A DNA stretch of 64,000 nt from Marthasterias glacialis (GCA_911728455.2 OU452219.1:20181397-20245396), one strand, 5' to 3'. Shown: positions 11,440 through 24,887, counted from the stretch's first letter. Numbers and translations are program-made. Notes: generated by a model not told the origin, from the letters alone.

Positions 11440-13250
11440 GTGGCGTAACTTGACATTTTCATCATGGGAGGAAGGGGCAGCAGCGTAGCCACACGCAGGG
11501 GGTGGGGGGGGGGCACGTGCACCAAACCTAGTCCCCAGCCTAAGCCCGTGTGGCTACGCCGCTGCCCTTCCTCCCCAATGAAAATGTATGGTTCTGTGTC
11601 GCTTCCCCTACCCCCTTTCTACTGTGAAAAAATCCAGATACATGTACATGTATATAGTGCATTAAACAAGATGGCCCCTGCCGAAACCATCAAATTCGGA
11701 TCACAGACTGTGGCTTGACGTAATGGTGCTGTCACACACGCTTAAAAGGAATGCCTAAAATGTGCCCACACCCCTTGAAAAATTACAGGCTACGCAGCTG
11801 GGTGGGAGCAAGCAGGGGCAAAGACAATTAAGTTAGGGGAGGGAACTTTTGATGTATGGAACCATTTATTTGTGCATTTTTTCCCGAACCCAGAAGTGGG
11901 GGTGCGGGGGGGGGGCAAGTTTTGCAGAAATATTTCAAATTTAAATGACAAGATAATACTTGCCATTGCGCAAACGCTTTTATTCGCTATCGATTTCGGC
12001 AGTGGCTACGGCCAGAACGCCTATGACAACAATAGCCGCAGCCGAAGTCGCTTAACTCGGACACGGCCTTTAAGTCTTAGTTTCAAGACCTTCGTTGCTT
12101 TTATATCTAAAATGGACAAATGCCGACAACAAAGGGCGCTATGCGTTTTTAACGGTCTTCATTTTTCTCGTCTGTTTCAACGTTTACCAATCGCAATTGC
12201 TGACAGTCCTACCGAAAATTACTGCGAACTGATAAATGTATATTCGATACTAACCTAACGAACAAAAATCAACTCTTTCAAAATTCTGACACATCTTCCT
12301 ACACAAACACCGCAATCCCATGGGCGTAAATACCAGGGGTGGGGGATGTATCCCCCACACTTTTTGGGAGGAAGGTGCAGCAGTGTAGCCACATGGGGCC
12401 AGGGGATGGAGGGCACGTGCACCACACCCAGTCCCCCCACCCTAAGCCCGTGTGGCTACGCCGCTGCCCTTACCCCCTTTCCCCTGGAAAAATCTAGATA
12501 CATGTATGTAGTGAATTAAAAAAATGGCCGTTGGGACCCCTGGTACACACGCTTAAATGCAATGCCCGTAATGTGCCCCACCCCTTGACAAATTGTTGGC
12601 TACGCAGCTGGGTGGGGGCAACCGGGGAAAAAGACATTTAAGATAGGGGGAGGGAACTTTTGATGTATGAAACCATTCATTTGTGCATTTTTCCCGAACC
12701 CGTATGTGTTGATGGGGGTCGGTGGGAGTTGTGCAGAATTATTTTTAATTGAAATGACAAGAGATACTACTTGCCATTACGCAAAAGTGTTTTTTATGAA
12801 AACATATTATGGGGTGCACCCCCACTAAGAGGTCACCAGATTAGACTTCAACTTCTTGAAGACTTGAAGCATTGAAGACAGCGCCATCTAAATCAACACA
12901 CAGTCGTTGTTAAGCCGTATCCGAATTGGTGGTTTCGGCAGTGGCTATGGCCGGAACGCCTAAGACGGCCATAGCCGCATCCGAAGTCCACGGCCTTTTT
13001 CTCGATTTCAAGACATTCGTTGCTTTAGCTAAACTGGACAAATTCCAACAACAAATGGCGCTATGTGTTTTTAACGGTCTTCATTTTTCTCGTCCATTGC
13101 GTTTTTAACGGTCTTCATTTTTCTCGTCTATTTCAAAGTTTACCAATCGCGATTGTTGACAATCATACCGACAATTACTGCGAACCGATCAATTTATATT
13201 TGTTCAATACTAACCAACGGACAATACTCTTTCAAAATTCTGCTACATCT
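11440..13250. repeat. Internal duplication of about 0.9 kb, U1 (alpha type)
   Basis: Block 1 (about 11440-12290) and block 2 (about 12340-13240) share the same succession: GCAGC(A/G)GCGTAGCCAC, TTGTGCATTTTTTCCCGAAC, GGCAGTGGCTA(C/T)GGCC, AGGGCGCTATG..TTTTTAACGG. Beta units and U6 have only one block. Block 2 includes a second partial copy of the CGTTTTTAACGGTCTTCATT motif at 13088-13127. Confidence 0.7.
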
Positions 13251-13254
13251 TCCT

Positions 13255-13605
13255 ACACAAACGCCCTCCAATACCCTCATACCCAACCCCCACTCTCACA
13301 GTCACATCCAAAACTCCCTACCATTACACCCTTGCCTACGACTAACACTCGCCAATCCCTATTGACTCTCACACCCATCCCCTAACCTTTTCACTCGATC
13401 CTACACTTGCAACCGACCTCTCACTAGCGAGGAACCTGTCCCTACTGACCCCCACACCTATCCCCCACTCTCACAGTCACACCCAAAACTCCCTACCATC
13501 ACACCCTTTCCCTACGACTCTATTACCCACCTACCCCTACTAACCCTCACACCCATGCCCTACCCTCACACCAAACCCCATCCAACCCCTCGACCGATCC
13601 CTTCA
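13255..13605. repeat. G-poor, C-rich tract, U1
   Basis: Degenerate repeats such as CCCTCATACCCAACCCCCAC and CCCTACTGACCCCCACACC. The plus strand has almost no G. The minus strand carries many GGG runs and could form G-quadruplexes. Confidence 0.7.
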
Positions 13606-15739
13606 TGTTTGTGGCTTTTTTTTTTTTGATAATGCAAACAAACTCAGTCGACTTGTTGAATTAAATTATCTCATTATCTAGCTGAGACGTGTGGCACTCA
13701 CGGATCTAAACTGGTTTTATGAAACAGAAATCAGTGGACCGCAAGTGGGGGTAATTTTTTATTTTTTTTGGCTGATCTTTGGAGTCTGGATTTTAGTTTA
13801 GTGGACTTAGCTTGTGAATCAAAGTAGTTGTCGAGATTGAAAATAAAATTACTATATTTTAATTCCCTCCTCATCCAGATCCTACGGGATAAGCCAAATT
13901 ATTTGGCCTACTGCGTCCGAACATAAAATCTCTTCACTCCATCATAACTTAGAAAAATTCATGCGCCCTCACTTACAAAACCTTGCCTTAAAATTTACTT
14001 AATAATTGTAGGTCCACTAATAAATATATGCACACCTAAGCATTTCCTTTGTGGGTTGAAGTCTGGGCTCGAGTCAAATAGAATAAAAACGCAAATAAGA
14101 AGCTACGGTTATGTTTCGATTGATTTAATCCTTGATTGAGATTGAACATCTATTGGTTAAACCATTCTAAAATAGCAATGTTATTGTTGAATCCCTTTCT
14201 CCACTATCCTTATTATTCCCCAAAGAAAAATGAAATCCTACTACTGCCCTCAAATAATATTTGTCACATTATGTGGACATGCATAACTTATGTTTAACCA
14301 CAAGAAGGCGTACTTTCTTTTTCATGGTGGAGGTGGGTAGGAACTTGGGAGGCATGCGGGGGGGGGGGGGTTCTAAGGCTTGGGTCAAAACTAAAGTAGA
14401 TGCCTACAAACTGAGAAAGGGCCAAGTATGAATTAACATCAACTTGATTCTAACCTCATAATGCCAGTTTGATTTGTTTTGGATCTTTATAAACAGATTT
14501 AGTAGAAACAATTTAAAGAATGAGAAACATATTGGCCACTGGTCTTAAAGTTGAAAATGTTGCATGATAACACTTAAAATTTTGTCTTAGTATGATTCAG
14601 AGAGGTAGAGAAGACTGGAGCACAAATATCTTAAGTTTGTCTTTTATTTTATACTAAAAGGAAGATGACAAAATTAATTAATTATAAGAAAACTGAATAT
14701 TATTTAATGCGAGTCAAAACACAATCATGCTTATTAGAACACTTTCTGTGTTTGAAAGTTCTGTATTTTTAATGGTTTCGTTTACTTTTTGTCTGTTTTA
14801 ACTGTCAAGAAAGAAAAAAAAACATATGGTTGAAATAACCAAAGTTAAAAATATGTAACAGTGCTCAAATTCACTGCCTGGTAAGGCAAATAAGTTTTTG
14901 TGAAGCATTTCAAAAATGACTTGTTTTTAACTGATTAATCAAAGTTTTGTTTGATACCAGTTTTAAAGAAGAAAGGAAAACCGCATGTTTTTTCAAACAA
15001 CTGCTCACCCTTTACTTTCCTTTAATAACAAAATAAACCTATTATGAAAATTTAAGTTTCCTACAAAAATGTCCTTTTTCAACCTTTCCATGGTTTTCAT
15101 TTCCATCTCAATAAATTTGTTTCAACAGTGAAAATAATGTTCTATTTAGTGTGCATTATCATCAACAAGATGCACTTGGTGCTCGATATTTGGCATGGTG
15201 TACCCTCCCCCCACCCCCCACATTGATGACTCCCTCTGCCATGTATCGAGCTTGGTACGACAATAAAGGCCCCCATCTCCACTTACAGGAATCCTTAAGT
15301 TTGTGTTTTTGTTTTTTCTTGGGGCGAATACTTCTGCATTAGAGAGAAACAGTGTGTTAGAGTATACGAACATTTGCAGGTGGGCAAGGGGAGGGGGCGT
15401 GGGGAACACGATGACTCCCTCTGCCCACATATTAAGCTTGGTACATAAAAACAATGTCCTCTATCTCCACTAACAGCCCAGATCTGATCCTCCCACTCTA
15501 TTTTATAACTGTGGGAACTCTGCACTCAGGGCTTTCAGAGTCCCATGTCAATAAATCCACTGGCTACTTAGGTTGGAATTGAACTCACATCTTCCTGTGT
15601 TCCATACAACACTCCACCAGAAAGAAGAGAGTTGTGGGTTCAATTCCTACTTCAGGTGTCTGTGTATTTTTACCACATGCATTGAAAGCATCGAGTATAC
15701 TATGCTTCATGGTACTACAGGCAGGTTATAGGATTGTGT

Positions 15740-15946
15740 CTTAAAATGATACAGTCATGGAATTTGGCACACAGTCAGAGCATGTGATGAGAAAGATATC
15801 TGGCTATAGGGCCATCGCAAATTTGTCTTTTGGGAAAATATAGGTAGAGTACCAATCAGTGGCAGCCATTTTGATTGGCCATTTGCTTTCTCATGATTAT
15901 GACATACTCTGACTGTGTGCCAAAATCCATGCTTGTATCATCAAAG
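15740..15946. repeat. 206-bp palindromic element, U2
   Basis: Ends are inverted copies: GATACAGTCATGGAATTTGG on the left against GATACAAGCATGGATTTTGG as the reverse complement of the right, continuing CACACAGTCAGAG. The outermost bases are degraded here (TCTTAAAATGATAC). Confidence 0.8.
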
Positions 15947-16468
15947 GCACAACTCCCCCAAATATTATTTCCCCTTTCTGCCCCAATATTATATTTATTT
16001 AAATTAAAGGTTTGTTTTAATAAACTATATTACCTTGATAATGATATTTCTCAAACTCCACTAAATTGTTTTAAAGGAGACTACATAGCAAACTGCTTTA
16101 TACTCTCAAGTGCTAAGGATGCTGGATCAATCCAGCCACCTCATCCTGTGACGCGGATGTTGAAATGAGCAGCTGACACAATGGTCATGATGTCTCATCA
16201 AATCTTGACTTGTAGCTCGTTTTGCTAGTTGTGCAGATTAAGGTCATTTTTGAAAACCACAGCTCAGGCCTTTTTCAAGTTCCAAACCAAACTTTTACAG
16301 TTTTTAAATTAGTGACTGAGACCAAACTAGAGCTTCAGCTGGAGCTGTGATTTCAAAAAGGGCCCTAATCACACTAATGAATGATGGATAGATGGATGCC
16401 TTGGCTCTGCAGAGTGCTCCCTCTCTCTTTAGCTGTCCCTCTCTGATCCCTAGATGACCTACACTGAC

Positions 16469-16553
16469 CTGACTCTTCACTTTAGATGGTGAGTTGACCT
16501 GTGACCTCTCATCCATGTCTTTTTCGGTTGGAGTCGTCCCATCCAAATAAGCA
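16469..16553 (-). pseudogene. Exon-like segment d, U2 copy
   Basis: The acceptor is TTTTGTCATTTAG. An 85-nt open segment beginning AYLDGTTPTEKDMDERSQVN follows, to CAG/GTCAGT. Compared with U1, the first 7 nt after the acceptor are missing, and the sequence after CAG has changed so that the longer U1 reading frame is shifted. Confidence 0.35.
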
Positions 16554-17245
16554 CTAAATGACAAAAGTCATAAATAAAAACAATGAGTATCATAGTGTGT
16601 TGTTTCTTGAAAACTGTATAGTTGAGCGAATATACAGTGTTCAGGAACCACTGTTGTACCTTCACCTTTCTGTGTGCTGTCAGTGTTTTAACAAAGGATT
16701 GGACAACATTGACAGATTTCATGCATTCACCTTAACTGGTTTCAAAAAACATTAGGAAACTAACTTGTAAACATTTGTCATAGAAATGAATGCTAGGGAT
16801 TTCAAGAAAGCCCGCGTTTTTATTTCACTTTCATTATACTCTAAAAAATTGTTTTTCTCTTAAATTGAATTACTTCCCTTTTTTAATAATGTGCACTTAA
16901 AGATTTCATTGTTACATGTACTGCTGGGATAAAGACTTCTTTTCTTTCTTGCAACAAACCAATCTTGAAAAGTATCACTGTAGTTTTCTTTCCTTTGAAA
17001 CTTATGGATTTGTAAACTTATTTATCTCTTTATTTTCATTTCTTTTTCTTGTATGAAAAAAAGACAAGAAAAGTATAATACCACATTCCATTGCATGGTC
17101 GTTAAACTCAGATCAGATGACATCGATGAAAAGCGGGTCGTCAGCTTTAAGAAAATGGAACCTGTAGAAGAAAATGTAAAATAAAGTTAAAATAAGTTCT
17201 AAACCTGTAAGCACTGCAATCCAATTACCTTTACCATTAACTTAC

Positions 17246-17316
17246 CAAATGTTGTGATCAACAATGTCCCAGATATGCCATCATTATGCAATGTGTCATC
17301 CTCAGCAGAAGTTAAG
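17246..17316 (-). pseudogene. Exon-like segment c, U2 copy (71 nt)
   Basis: A strong acceptor (TTTTTTCTTTTTACAG) and a perfect GTAAGT donor frame an open segment reading LTSAEDDTLHNDGISGTLLI then TTFG. A substitution gives E for V at the fifth residue. Confidence 0.5.
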
Positions 17317-17350
17317 CTGTAAAAAGAAAAAACTTACAGAAAATGTTATT

Positions 17351-18069
17351 ACCTGTGGGAGGAAAGTGGTTATTTGCTGTTGAAGGAAAAGAGGTTAATG
17401 TACATGAACTTACCAACTCTACCAAATATGTTTTTTACCTGTGGAAGGAAAGTGGTTATTTGCTGTGGAAGGAAAAGAGGTTATGTATTTGAACTTACCC
17501 TGTCTCCCCAATACTTTACCCATTTACCTGTGGAAAGAAAGTGGTTATTTGCTGTGGGAGGAAAGTGGTTATTTGCTGTGGGGGGAAAGTGGTTATTTGC
17601 TGTTGAAGGAAAAGAGGTTAATGTACATGAACTTACCAACTCTACCAAATATGTTTTTTACCTGTTGAAGGAAAATGGTTATTTGCTGTGGGAGGAAAGT
17701 GGTTATTTGCTGTGGAAGGAAATGGGGTTAAAAGCTAAACCTAACCCATTCTAAACTACTTTTATACTTTACCTCATACTTAACCTTGTTGAAGGAAAAG
17801 AGGTTAATGTACATGAACTTACCAACTCTACCAAATATTGTTTTACCTATGGAAGGAAAGAGGTTATTTGCTGTGGGAGGAAAGAGGTTATATGCTGTGG
17901 GAGGAAAGTGGTTATTTGCTTTGAAACGAAAGAGGTTATTTGCTGTGGGAGGAAAAGAGGTTATGTATTTGAACTTACCAACTATACCAAATAATTTTTG
18001 TTACCTGTGGAAGGAAAATGGTTATTTGCTGTGGGAGGAAAGTGGTTATTTGCTGTGGAAGGAAATGGG
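17351..18069. repeat. 24-bp splice-site minisatellite, U2 (two blocks)
   Basis: Blocks at 17351-17729 and 17787-18069 are separated by a copied piece of the exon-a 3' flank (AACCTAACCCATTCTAAACT). The interior includes a mini-exon variant, minus strand GTAAATGGGTAAAGTATTGG before GTAAGTTC. It shows that local expansion can carry neighbouring exon sequence with it. Confidence 0.85.
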
Positions 18070-18127
18070 GTTAAAAGCTAAACCTAACCCATTCTAAACT
18101 ACTTTTATACTTTACCTCATACTTAAC

Positions 18128-18537
18128 CTTGCTGCCATTTCTGAACATGATGCAGTCTGTTGCTCTATGTTCCATCTCAGCACATCCTTCGTCTCGGGTG
18201 GGGCCAAGCATCATAGTCTTTGGTTCATGGCATACAGTATTACTTAGTCTTGCTTTCAATTGGTTTCTTTGAAAAACTCATGCATTCAGTGAGTCATTTG
18301 TTGGAGAACATTGCACTGTAAAACTTTACATTTTTGGTAAACAAAACATTTTAGTGCACTTGAACCAAGACTAAATAATACTGCCTACATTACCTGCCTG
18401 AAGAGTTCTAACCTGAATAAGGGGAAATGATTAGTGGTGTAATTTCTAGGCCTACACTCCCATCTACTCTAAGCCTTTTGTATTTCATTACCATAACTTA
18501 CCCTGTCATCTTTGTCATCAATCTTCATGGCTGGTAT
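18128..18537 (-). pseudogene. Exon-like cluster a, mini-exon, b: U2 copy
   Basis: b is at 18502-18537 (KIDDKDDR before GTAAGT), the mini-exon at 18394-18412 and a at 18128 to about 18253. One insertion (CAGTCAATACAGG in place of CAGTAATACAGG on the plus strand) upstream of b changes the frame there relative to U1. Confidence 0.4.
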
Positions 18538-19244
18538 CTTGAGGTCATCAAAAAGCAGGGCAGTCAATACAGGGGTTCATCATGTCTTCTTGATTTTGTC
18601 TTTTTTTCCTTTTCATATTTTTAAGTAGTACAGGGCCCTACTGCCTTAATAATTATCTAGGGTAAATAAATCGCATGCGTACACATTAATGCTGATACAG
18701 AATCTAAGGATTGGTAATTGCTATTCTTAACTGGCATTTCAGTGGGTTTTGTGAAAGCTTAAAGAGGGGTGATGTATAATGTGGTGCTTAAACACATCAT
18801 ACAAAGACAAGGTTTTGTTTGAATATTGGTTTTATTTCATTAGTCAAGTAACTAAGTGAAGACTAAAATTATGTCAAGAATATTTCAGTTGGTCTTTACT
18901 GGGTTGAGTGCAAGATTGCACAGCATGTTTCTTTTCGGAGTATAGAGAGCTTATTTCAATTTATATTTGAAAATCTTTGAAAATGCTATGTAAATTATTA
19001 TGTGTGAATGCAAGCTCACAAAATATTTCATTTAATTTCTTATCATTCTATTTGTGTACAATTATTTGGGCAGTTTCAACTTTATAACAACTACATTACA
19101 TTACAATATGTTGTTGTCTTGTTGGACTTAATTTTATGAACAAAGATGGTCTAAGTCAAACTAACGACTGAGTAAAAAAAAAAAAAAAAAAAAAAAAAAC
19201 CAAGGTGCTTTGGACAGTGCCCAAACAAAAGGTTTAAATAATTT

Positions 19245-19716
19245 AATCATGACAATATTTATGTTAAACATGACAAATGGTGACATCAGCTTCAACATCC
19301 CTGGGAAAACGTTTGGAACCAAAAAGAAATACAGTGCATCACTGGCCACAACCAACATGCATTTCAAGAGACTGAACCATGTAGAATGATCAAGCAGTTC
19401 TGGCAACATCACCATGAAAGACAATACAAGTTGACAACATCAACAAGCACTCAGTTGAATACTCGGTGTTAAAAAAAATAAATTAATCATGACAATATTT
19501 ATGTTAAACATGACAATTGGTGACATCAGCTTCAACATCCCGCAGAAAACGTTTGGAACCAAAAAGAAATACAGTGCATCACTGGCCACGGCCAACATGC
19601 ATTTCAAGAGACTGAACTACCTAGAATGATCAAGCAGTTCTGGCAACATCACCATGAAAGACAATACAAGTTGACAACATCAACAAGCACTCAGTTGAAT
19701 ACTCGGTGTTAAAGAA
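19245..19716. repeat. Tandem pair of 240-bp repeats, U2
   Basis: Copies start at 19245 and 19485, after a pure poly-A run at about 19174-19199. The second copy carries the TTTGGAACC form, so it has been partly converted to the first-copy sequence. Confidence 0.85.
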
Positions 19717-20567
19717 AAAAGAAAATCTGCAAGATTATTGGGAGGAAATGTGGTTAGATCTTCGCTTACCATTTGCCGCACTCTTGTCTCTACCTTTCGT
19801 CGAAACCAATACCACACAATCCATAGATCAAAGTCTCTTGGAAATGGCTACAAAATACTGAACATTGGTCAACAACTAGAGTTTTTAGAAACCAAGGTTT
19901 ACTGTCAAAAGTTCAGTTCAGTTTTTAAAACACAAACCGCAAGGTCATCAAATCCACCGACAACATTCTCCACCACCACAGAAAAAAACTCCACTTGAAG
20001 ACTAAACACCAAACAGCTCTCCCGGGCAGGCACAGGTAGTTCCTCTGGTGTGGTACTCAGAAGAAGAAGGTCAAGTTGTCCAACTGTCCTCCAGTCATGT
20101 CGTCCTAGAAGAAGTGTAACACTATGCTTTTAGTTCTCAGAGTCTCTTGAAGGTCGGCATCAAAGAAGGCCCATGATAATTCCGTGGAACTCGCATGCTA
20201 GTCGGAGGCTCAACAGCGAAGTTGGGAGTCCATTTTGAGTGCATTTTATAAAGTCAATTGTCGTCCGTGAAGTTCCATGCTCAACTTCGTGGAGCTCTAC
20301 AAACTAGTTGCAAACTCAACACAGAATAAACCGGTTTTCGAGAAACAACACTCGATTAAAAAGCCTTCTTGTTGTTGACAGGTTCCTTTACAGGCGGTAG
20401 GGTTGTAAAATGTCAATTTCTGTCCAGTTTGAAATCCTCAAATCCCTTGTAGAAGCCGAATTACCAAAGAGCCACGTTGCCGTCCGCGGTGGTCTCGTTG
20501 AAAACTGCAACTATGAACCGTGTTGGATAGTTCCAGTGTTCCAATGCACGCGCCCCCAAAAAAAGTA

Positions 20568-20695
20568 ATTTGCATAACAATGCTGCAATCTGAACTCGTT
20601 TACTTCATCTCAATGTGAGGAATTCGAGTTTTCCTCCAGAGTAGAAGCCGCGCCCACTAGTTCTCTAGATCTAAAGTTTGTACAGATTATAAAAA
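20568..20695 (+). promoter_or_regulatory. Octamer / GC-box / TATA module, U2
   Basis: ATTTGCAT at 20568-20575 and TATAAAAA at 20688-20695. The GC box is altered to CCGCGCCCAC (20648-20657). Octamer-to-TATA spacing is 120 bp, the short beta form. Confidence 0.4.
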
Positions 20696-21879
20696 CAAAC
20701 AACTACTTTGAAAGCGATGCCTGAGAGGTTTTCGATATCTTGGCCTGCCGGCACACTTTGCTTAAAAGGTCTTAAATATGTAGGATACTCCCCTCCAGCG
20801 ACCAATGGCGTAACTTGACATTTTCATTGGGGAGGAGGGGTAGGGGCAGCGGCGTAGCCACATGGGGCCGGAGGATGGGGGCACGTACACCCCCAAAATT
20901 TCCAAGTTCCCTCCATGTGCCCCTAGAAAATAATCCATATACATGTGGTTTTATTTATGTTAAGTCAAAGAGAAAACACACAGCTGTACCTTGATACCTC
21001 GTATACTGACCAGCACAATGTTCCAGACTTAACAAGTAAATTTACTTTTCTAAAGCTGCAATGTGTTCATGGTTGGTTCCCATGAAACAAAAGGGGTTAG
21101 GAAGGCATGGAGACTAACAATGTGGCAATTGTAAAGGTTGTTTCGTGAAATAAATTTCCGTTATATTCATTAACTTCAAAGACTTTACGAGAGAGGCAAT
21201 CATTTGGTCACCGTATGAAATATCAAAGGTGAAAGATGGTTTCCTAGAAATAAAAAGGGGTCAGTCTATTTTTCTCTCAGCCTCGGTTTGGTTTGGTTTG
21301 GTTTAATTAAATAAAAACCGCAAAACAAGATGGCTGCTTTCGGCAACTGTCTGGTATAGACATCCTTGCTATAAATATGTGCCAGGGTATTTTAACATAC
21401 AGCCTCGTTTGGGTTACATTTATTTGATTCAAGAAAAAAACAGATGGCTGTATGTCTTGACAAGAATCGATACTGTTGTTCATTGCGTATTTTGGGGGAT
21501 ATATTATTATGCATAAACAAGACATAATACTTGCCATTACGCAAAAGTGTTTTTTAAAAGAAAACATAATGATTGGATGCACCTCACTATAGAGGACACA
21601 AGATCATGGCTAGACTTCAACTTCTTGAAGACTTGAGGACTGCGCCATCTACGTCAGCCCACAGGCCGTGCAATTGTCTCGGTTTAGCTAAAATGGACAA
21701 ATGCCGACAACAAAGGGCGCTATGCGCTTTTAACGGTCTTCATTTTTCTCGTCTGTTTCAAAGTTTACCAATCGCGATTGCTGGCAATCCTACCAACGAT
21801 CACTGCGAATTGATAAATTTATTTGTATTCGTTACTAAACCAACGAACAATACTCTTTCCTAATTCTGATACATCTCCC

Positions 21880-22115
21880 TACACTAACACCCGCATCCCT
21901 TACCCTCACAGTCACACCCAAAACTTTCTACCATCCCCTACGACTATAGCACCCACCTATCCCTATTGACCATCACACCCATAATACCTAACCTTACACT
22001 CAATCGTACCCTTGCAACCAACCCCTCTCTATCGAGGAACCTATCCCTACTGACCCTCACACCCATCCCCTACCCTCATACTAAACCCAACCCACCCCTC
22101 CTCGATCCCTTCATG
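21880..22115. repeat. G-poor, C-rich tract, U2
   Basis: Shorter form of the same tract (CCCTACTGACCCTCACACCC), ending before GATCATGGC. Confidence 0.7.
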
Positions 22116-24469
22116 ATCATGGCTTTATGTTGATAAATGTGTATTTGTTTTAAAAGCAAAGAACAGTATTTTAAGAGAACATGAAACAGGTGGTTTTGTG
22201 GGTGAAGTTACAAAAAAGTCTATGTACACTTTATTCCTCGCCGAGGGAAATGTAACTAAAACGCCGACTGACCAGAACACTAAGATGATGAGTAAACTTC
22301 TTAGTTTTTGTATGTCGTCTTTGTGAAATATATTATCACGGCAAAGTGTTTTAAAATTAAGTCAAATTGGCAAACTAGGTGATCTCATTATCTGGCTGAG
22401 AAGTATGGCACCCATGAAGCTACATTAGTTTTATGAAATAGGAATTGGTGGACCGCAAGCGGGCGTAATGTTTTGGGATAACCTTTGGGACCCCGGCAAA
22501 AAATAATTTAAAAAATATATTAAAAAAACGTATAGTGTAGACTTAACTCATGACCAAAGCTATGGTGTTGATTTGATTCATAAAAGCCTTCATTGAGATT
22601 ATAAAACGACGTTCATTGTCATAATAAAGGTTCGTAAAAGGAGGAAGTATGTTATTTTAATTCCCTCCTAATCCAGACCCAAGAGGATAATCCAAACTAT
22701 TGTGCCGTCTTGCGGCCGAACATAAAATCTCTTCACTCCATCATTACTTGGAAAAGTTCGTGCGCCCCCACTTACAAAACATTTGCCCTAAAATTTACTT
22801 AAATTCAGGCCCATTAATAACTATATTTGATAAAATGTGCACACCTAAGCATTTCTTTTGTGGGTTGAAATCTGGGCTCGAGAAAATAGAATAAAACGCA
22901 TAAGAAGCTAAGGTTATGTTTCGATTGGTTTAATCCTTGAATGAGATTGAACAACTTCTAAAATAACATTGTTATTGTTGAATCCACTTCTTCACTATCC
23001 CCACCCTGCCAAAATACTATTATCCCCGAAAAAAAATGAAATCTTACTACTGCGCCCTCTTGTGGCCGGCCATCTTCATCATTTCGAGATAATGGTGCAT
23101 CCCATCCATTAAATAAAAGTTACTTAGTTGAGTCAAATCCCCATAATACCGAGTAAACCAGTCCCAGAAGGTCAACATTGGACCCGGTTTCAATAATCCC
23201 TGAAATGATTGACCCTCAAATAGTATTTGTCATGTGGACATGCATAACTTATGGTCAACCACAAGAGAGCGTACTTTCTTTTCCCGATGGAGGTGGGTAG
23301 GAACTTGGGCGGCATGGGGGGGGGGGGTCTAAGGCTTGGGTCAAAACTAAAGTAGATGCCTAAAAACTTATTTGGAACAGCTAATGACTAGAACCAATTA
23401 AACTTAATGTTTAAGTAACTGTGGCTGAGTGAGAAAGGGCAAATTATGAATATCAACAGTTTCTAACCCCCTAATGCCAGTTTGATTTGTTTTGGATCTT
23501 TATAAACATAGATTTAGTAAAAACAATTTAAAGAATATAAGAAACATGCTGTCCTCTGGACTTAAAGTTTAAACAATTGCATAAAAGCCTTTAAAATACG
23601 GTCTTAGTATGATTCTGAGAAGTTGAGAGGAATGGAGAACAAATATCCAAACTTTGTCTTTTATTTCATGCTCAAAAGAATATAACTTAATTACAAACCT
23701 GAATAATAATCAATACGAGTCAAAAACACTCCTGCCGATTAGAATACTCTCTGTGTTTTAAATTAAAGATATTTTTAAAATAAGTTATGAGTACTTTTGT
23801 TTCTTTTTAACCGTCTAAAAATAACCCAAGATAAAAATTATGAAAAGAAGATGCTATAATTTCCTTTTGAGAAATCACTTACAATGCTAATATTACATCT
23901 ATTGGGTATATTTGTGTTATGTAACAATGCCTGGTCAGGCAAATAAGTTTTATGAATCATTTCAAAAATGACTTGTCTCTGTAACTGATTATTAAAAAGA
24001 CTGTTTTATACCAATTTAAAACAGAGAAACAAACTGCATCTTTTTTTCTCAAACAACTGCTCACCCTTTACTTTACTTTAATATCAAAAGTAATAAAACT
24101 ATTATGAAAACTTAAAGAAATTTTCTTTTTCCAACCTTTCCATGGATTTCACTTACATCTTAATAATCGATTTGTTTCACATTGAAAATAATGTTCTATT
24201 TAGTGTGCATTATCATCAACAAGATGCACTTTTCACTCGATATGTGGCATGGTGTACCCCCTTCCCCCTCACATTGGGTCTTCATCGTGTTCTGGTATTT
24301 ATTTGATTTTTTTTGGGAGGATTACTCCTGTATTAGAGGGAAACAGTGTGTTAGGGTAATGAACAATAGCAGGTGGGCGGGGGATGGGGGAGGGGGTCAC
24401 GATGACTCCCTCTGTCTTGTATCGAGCTTTATATAACAATAATGGCCTCCATCTCCACTTACAGCCCAG

Positions 24470-24649
24470 GGCCAATTTCATAGTGTTGCTTTAATTGAAA
24501 GCAAATTTTCATGCTAACTATATTAGAAATATTTGCTTAAGCATAAGCGTATTTCACAGGTTAGCAAGAGAATTAGGCAGCTTGCGCGTTCACCATGGAT
24601 TTCGCACTGTAAGCACAAAATTGGCGGATAAGCGGTTCCATGAAATTGG
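24470..24649. repeat. 180-bp MITE with GCCCAG target duplication, U3
   Basis: Left GGCCAATTTCATAGTG and right ...TTCCATGAAATTGG are inverted ends. GCCCAG flanks both sides (24464-24469 and 24650-24655). U2 (15476) and U4 (33810) have a single GCCCAG at the same place, an empty site that proves the insertion. Confidence 0.85.
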
Positions 24650-24887
24650 GCCCAGATCTGATCCTCCCACTCTAAATTATAACTGTGGGAACTCTGCATC
24701 AAGCTAGTTATACTCAGGGCTTTCAGAGTCCTATGTAAATATTCCTGTATTCCATACAACACTCCACCAGAAAGAAGAGAGTTGTGGGTTCAATTCCAAC
24801 TTCAGGTGTCTGTGTATTTTTACCACATGCATTGAAAGCATTGAGTATACTATGCTTCATGGTACTACAGGCAGGTTATGGGATTGT

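Larger units (their letters stand above)
5990..14993. repeat. Macrosatellite unit U1 (9.0 kb, alpha right half)
   Basis: The boundary was set at the shared motif CAACAACTGCT(C/T)A. From 5990 to the minisatellite at 8.4 kb, U1 is clearly homologous to the other units but much more diverged (my estimate by eye is roughly 70-75%). From 8.69 kb rightward it is nearly identical to U3 at an offset of about 18.5 kb. It lacks the 206-bp palindromic element present in U2-U6. Confidence 0.85.
14994..24049. repeat. Macrosatellite unit U2 (9.1 kb, beta right half)
   Basis: Starts at CAAACAACTGCTCACCC. The left part lacks the 180-bp MITE and resembles U4. The right half belongs to the beta class with U4 and U5, with an offset of about 17.98 kb to U4. 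Its minisatellite is split into two blocks by a duplicated piece of the exon-a flank at 17730-17786. Confidence 0.9.

Noticed and set aside
5990-14993. The 9-kb unit as an LTR or LINE retroelement
   Set aside because: No gag, reverse transcriptase or integrase-like frames, no LTR pair. It contains many nested elements and splice signals instead.
15637-15647. tRNA gene suggested by GGTTCAATTCC (B-box-like)
   Set aside because: No matching acceptor stem or convincing A box at tRNA spacing. At best a relic of a tRNA-derived SINE.
17351-18069. CRISPR-like array of direct repeats
   Set aside because: Repeats of 24 bp are contiguous without unique spacers, and the context is eukaryotic.
19738-19998. 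Small protein reading MGGNVVRSSLTICRTL
   Set aside because: Alpha units have an in-frame stop, and there are no start context or splice signals. More likely an open stretch of a repeat.
21573-21863. Conserved small protein reading MARLQLLEDLRTAPSTSA
   Set aside because: Only open in beta units, which are nearly identical DNA. Related blocks elsewhere are broken, and the sequence is a dispersed non-coding repeat (AAAGGGCGCTATG).
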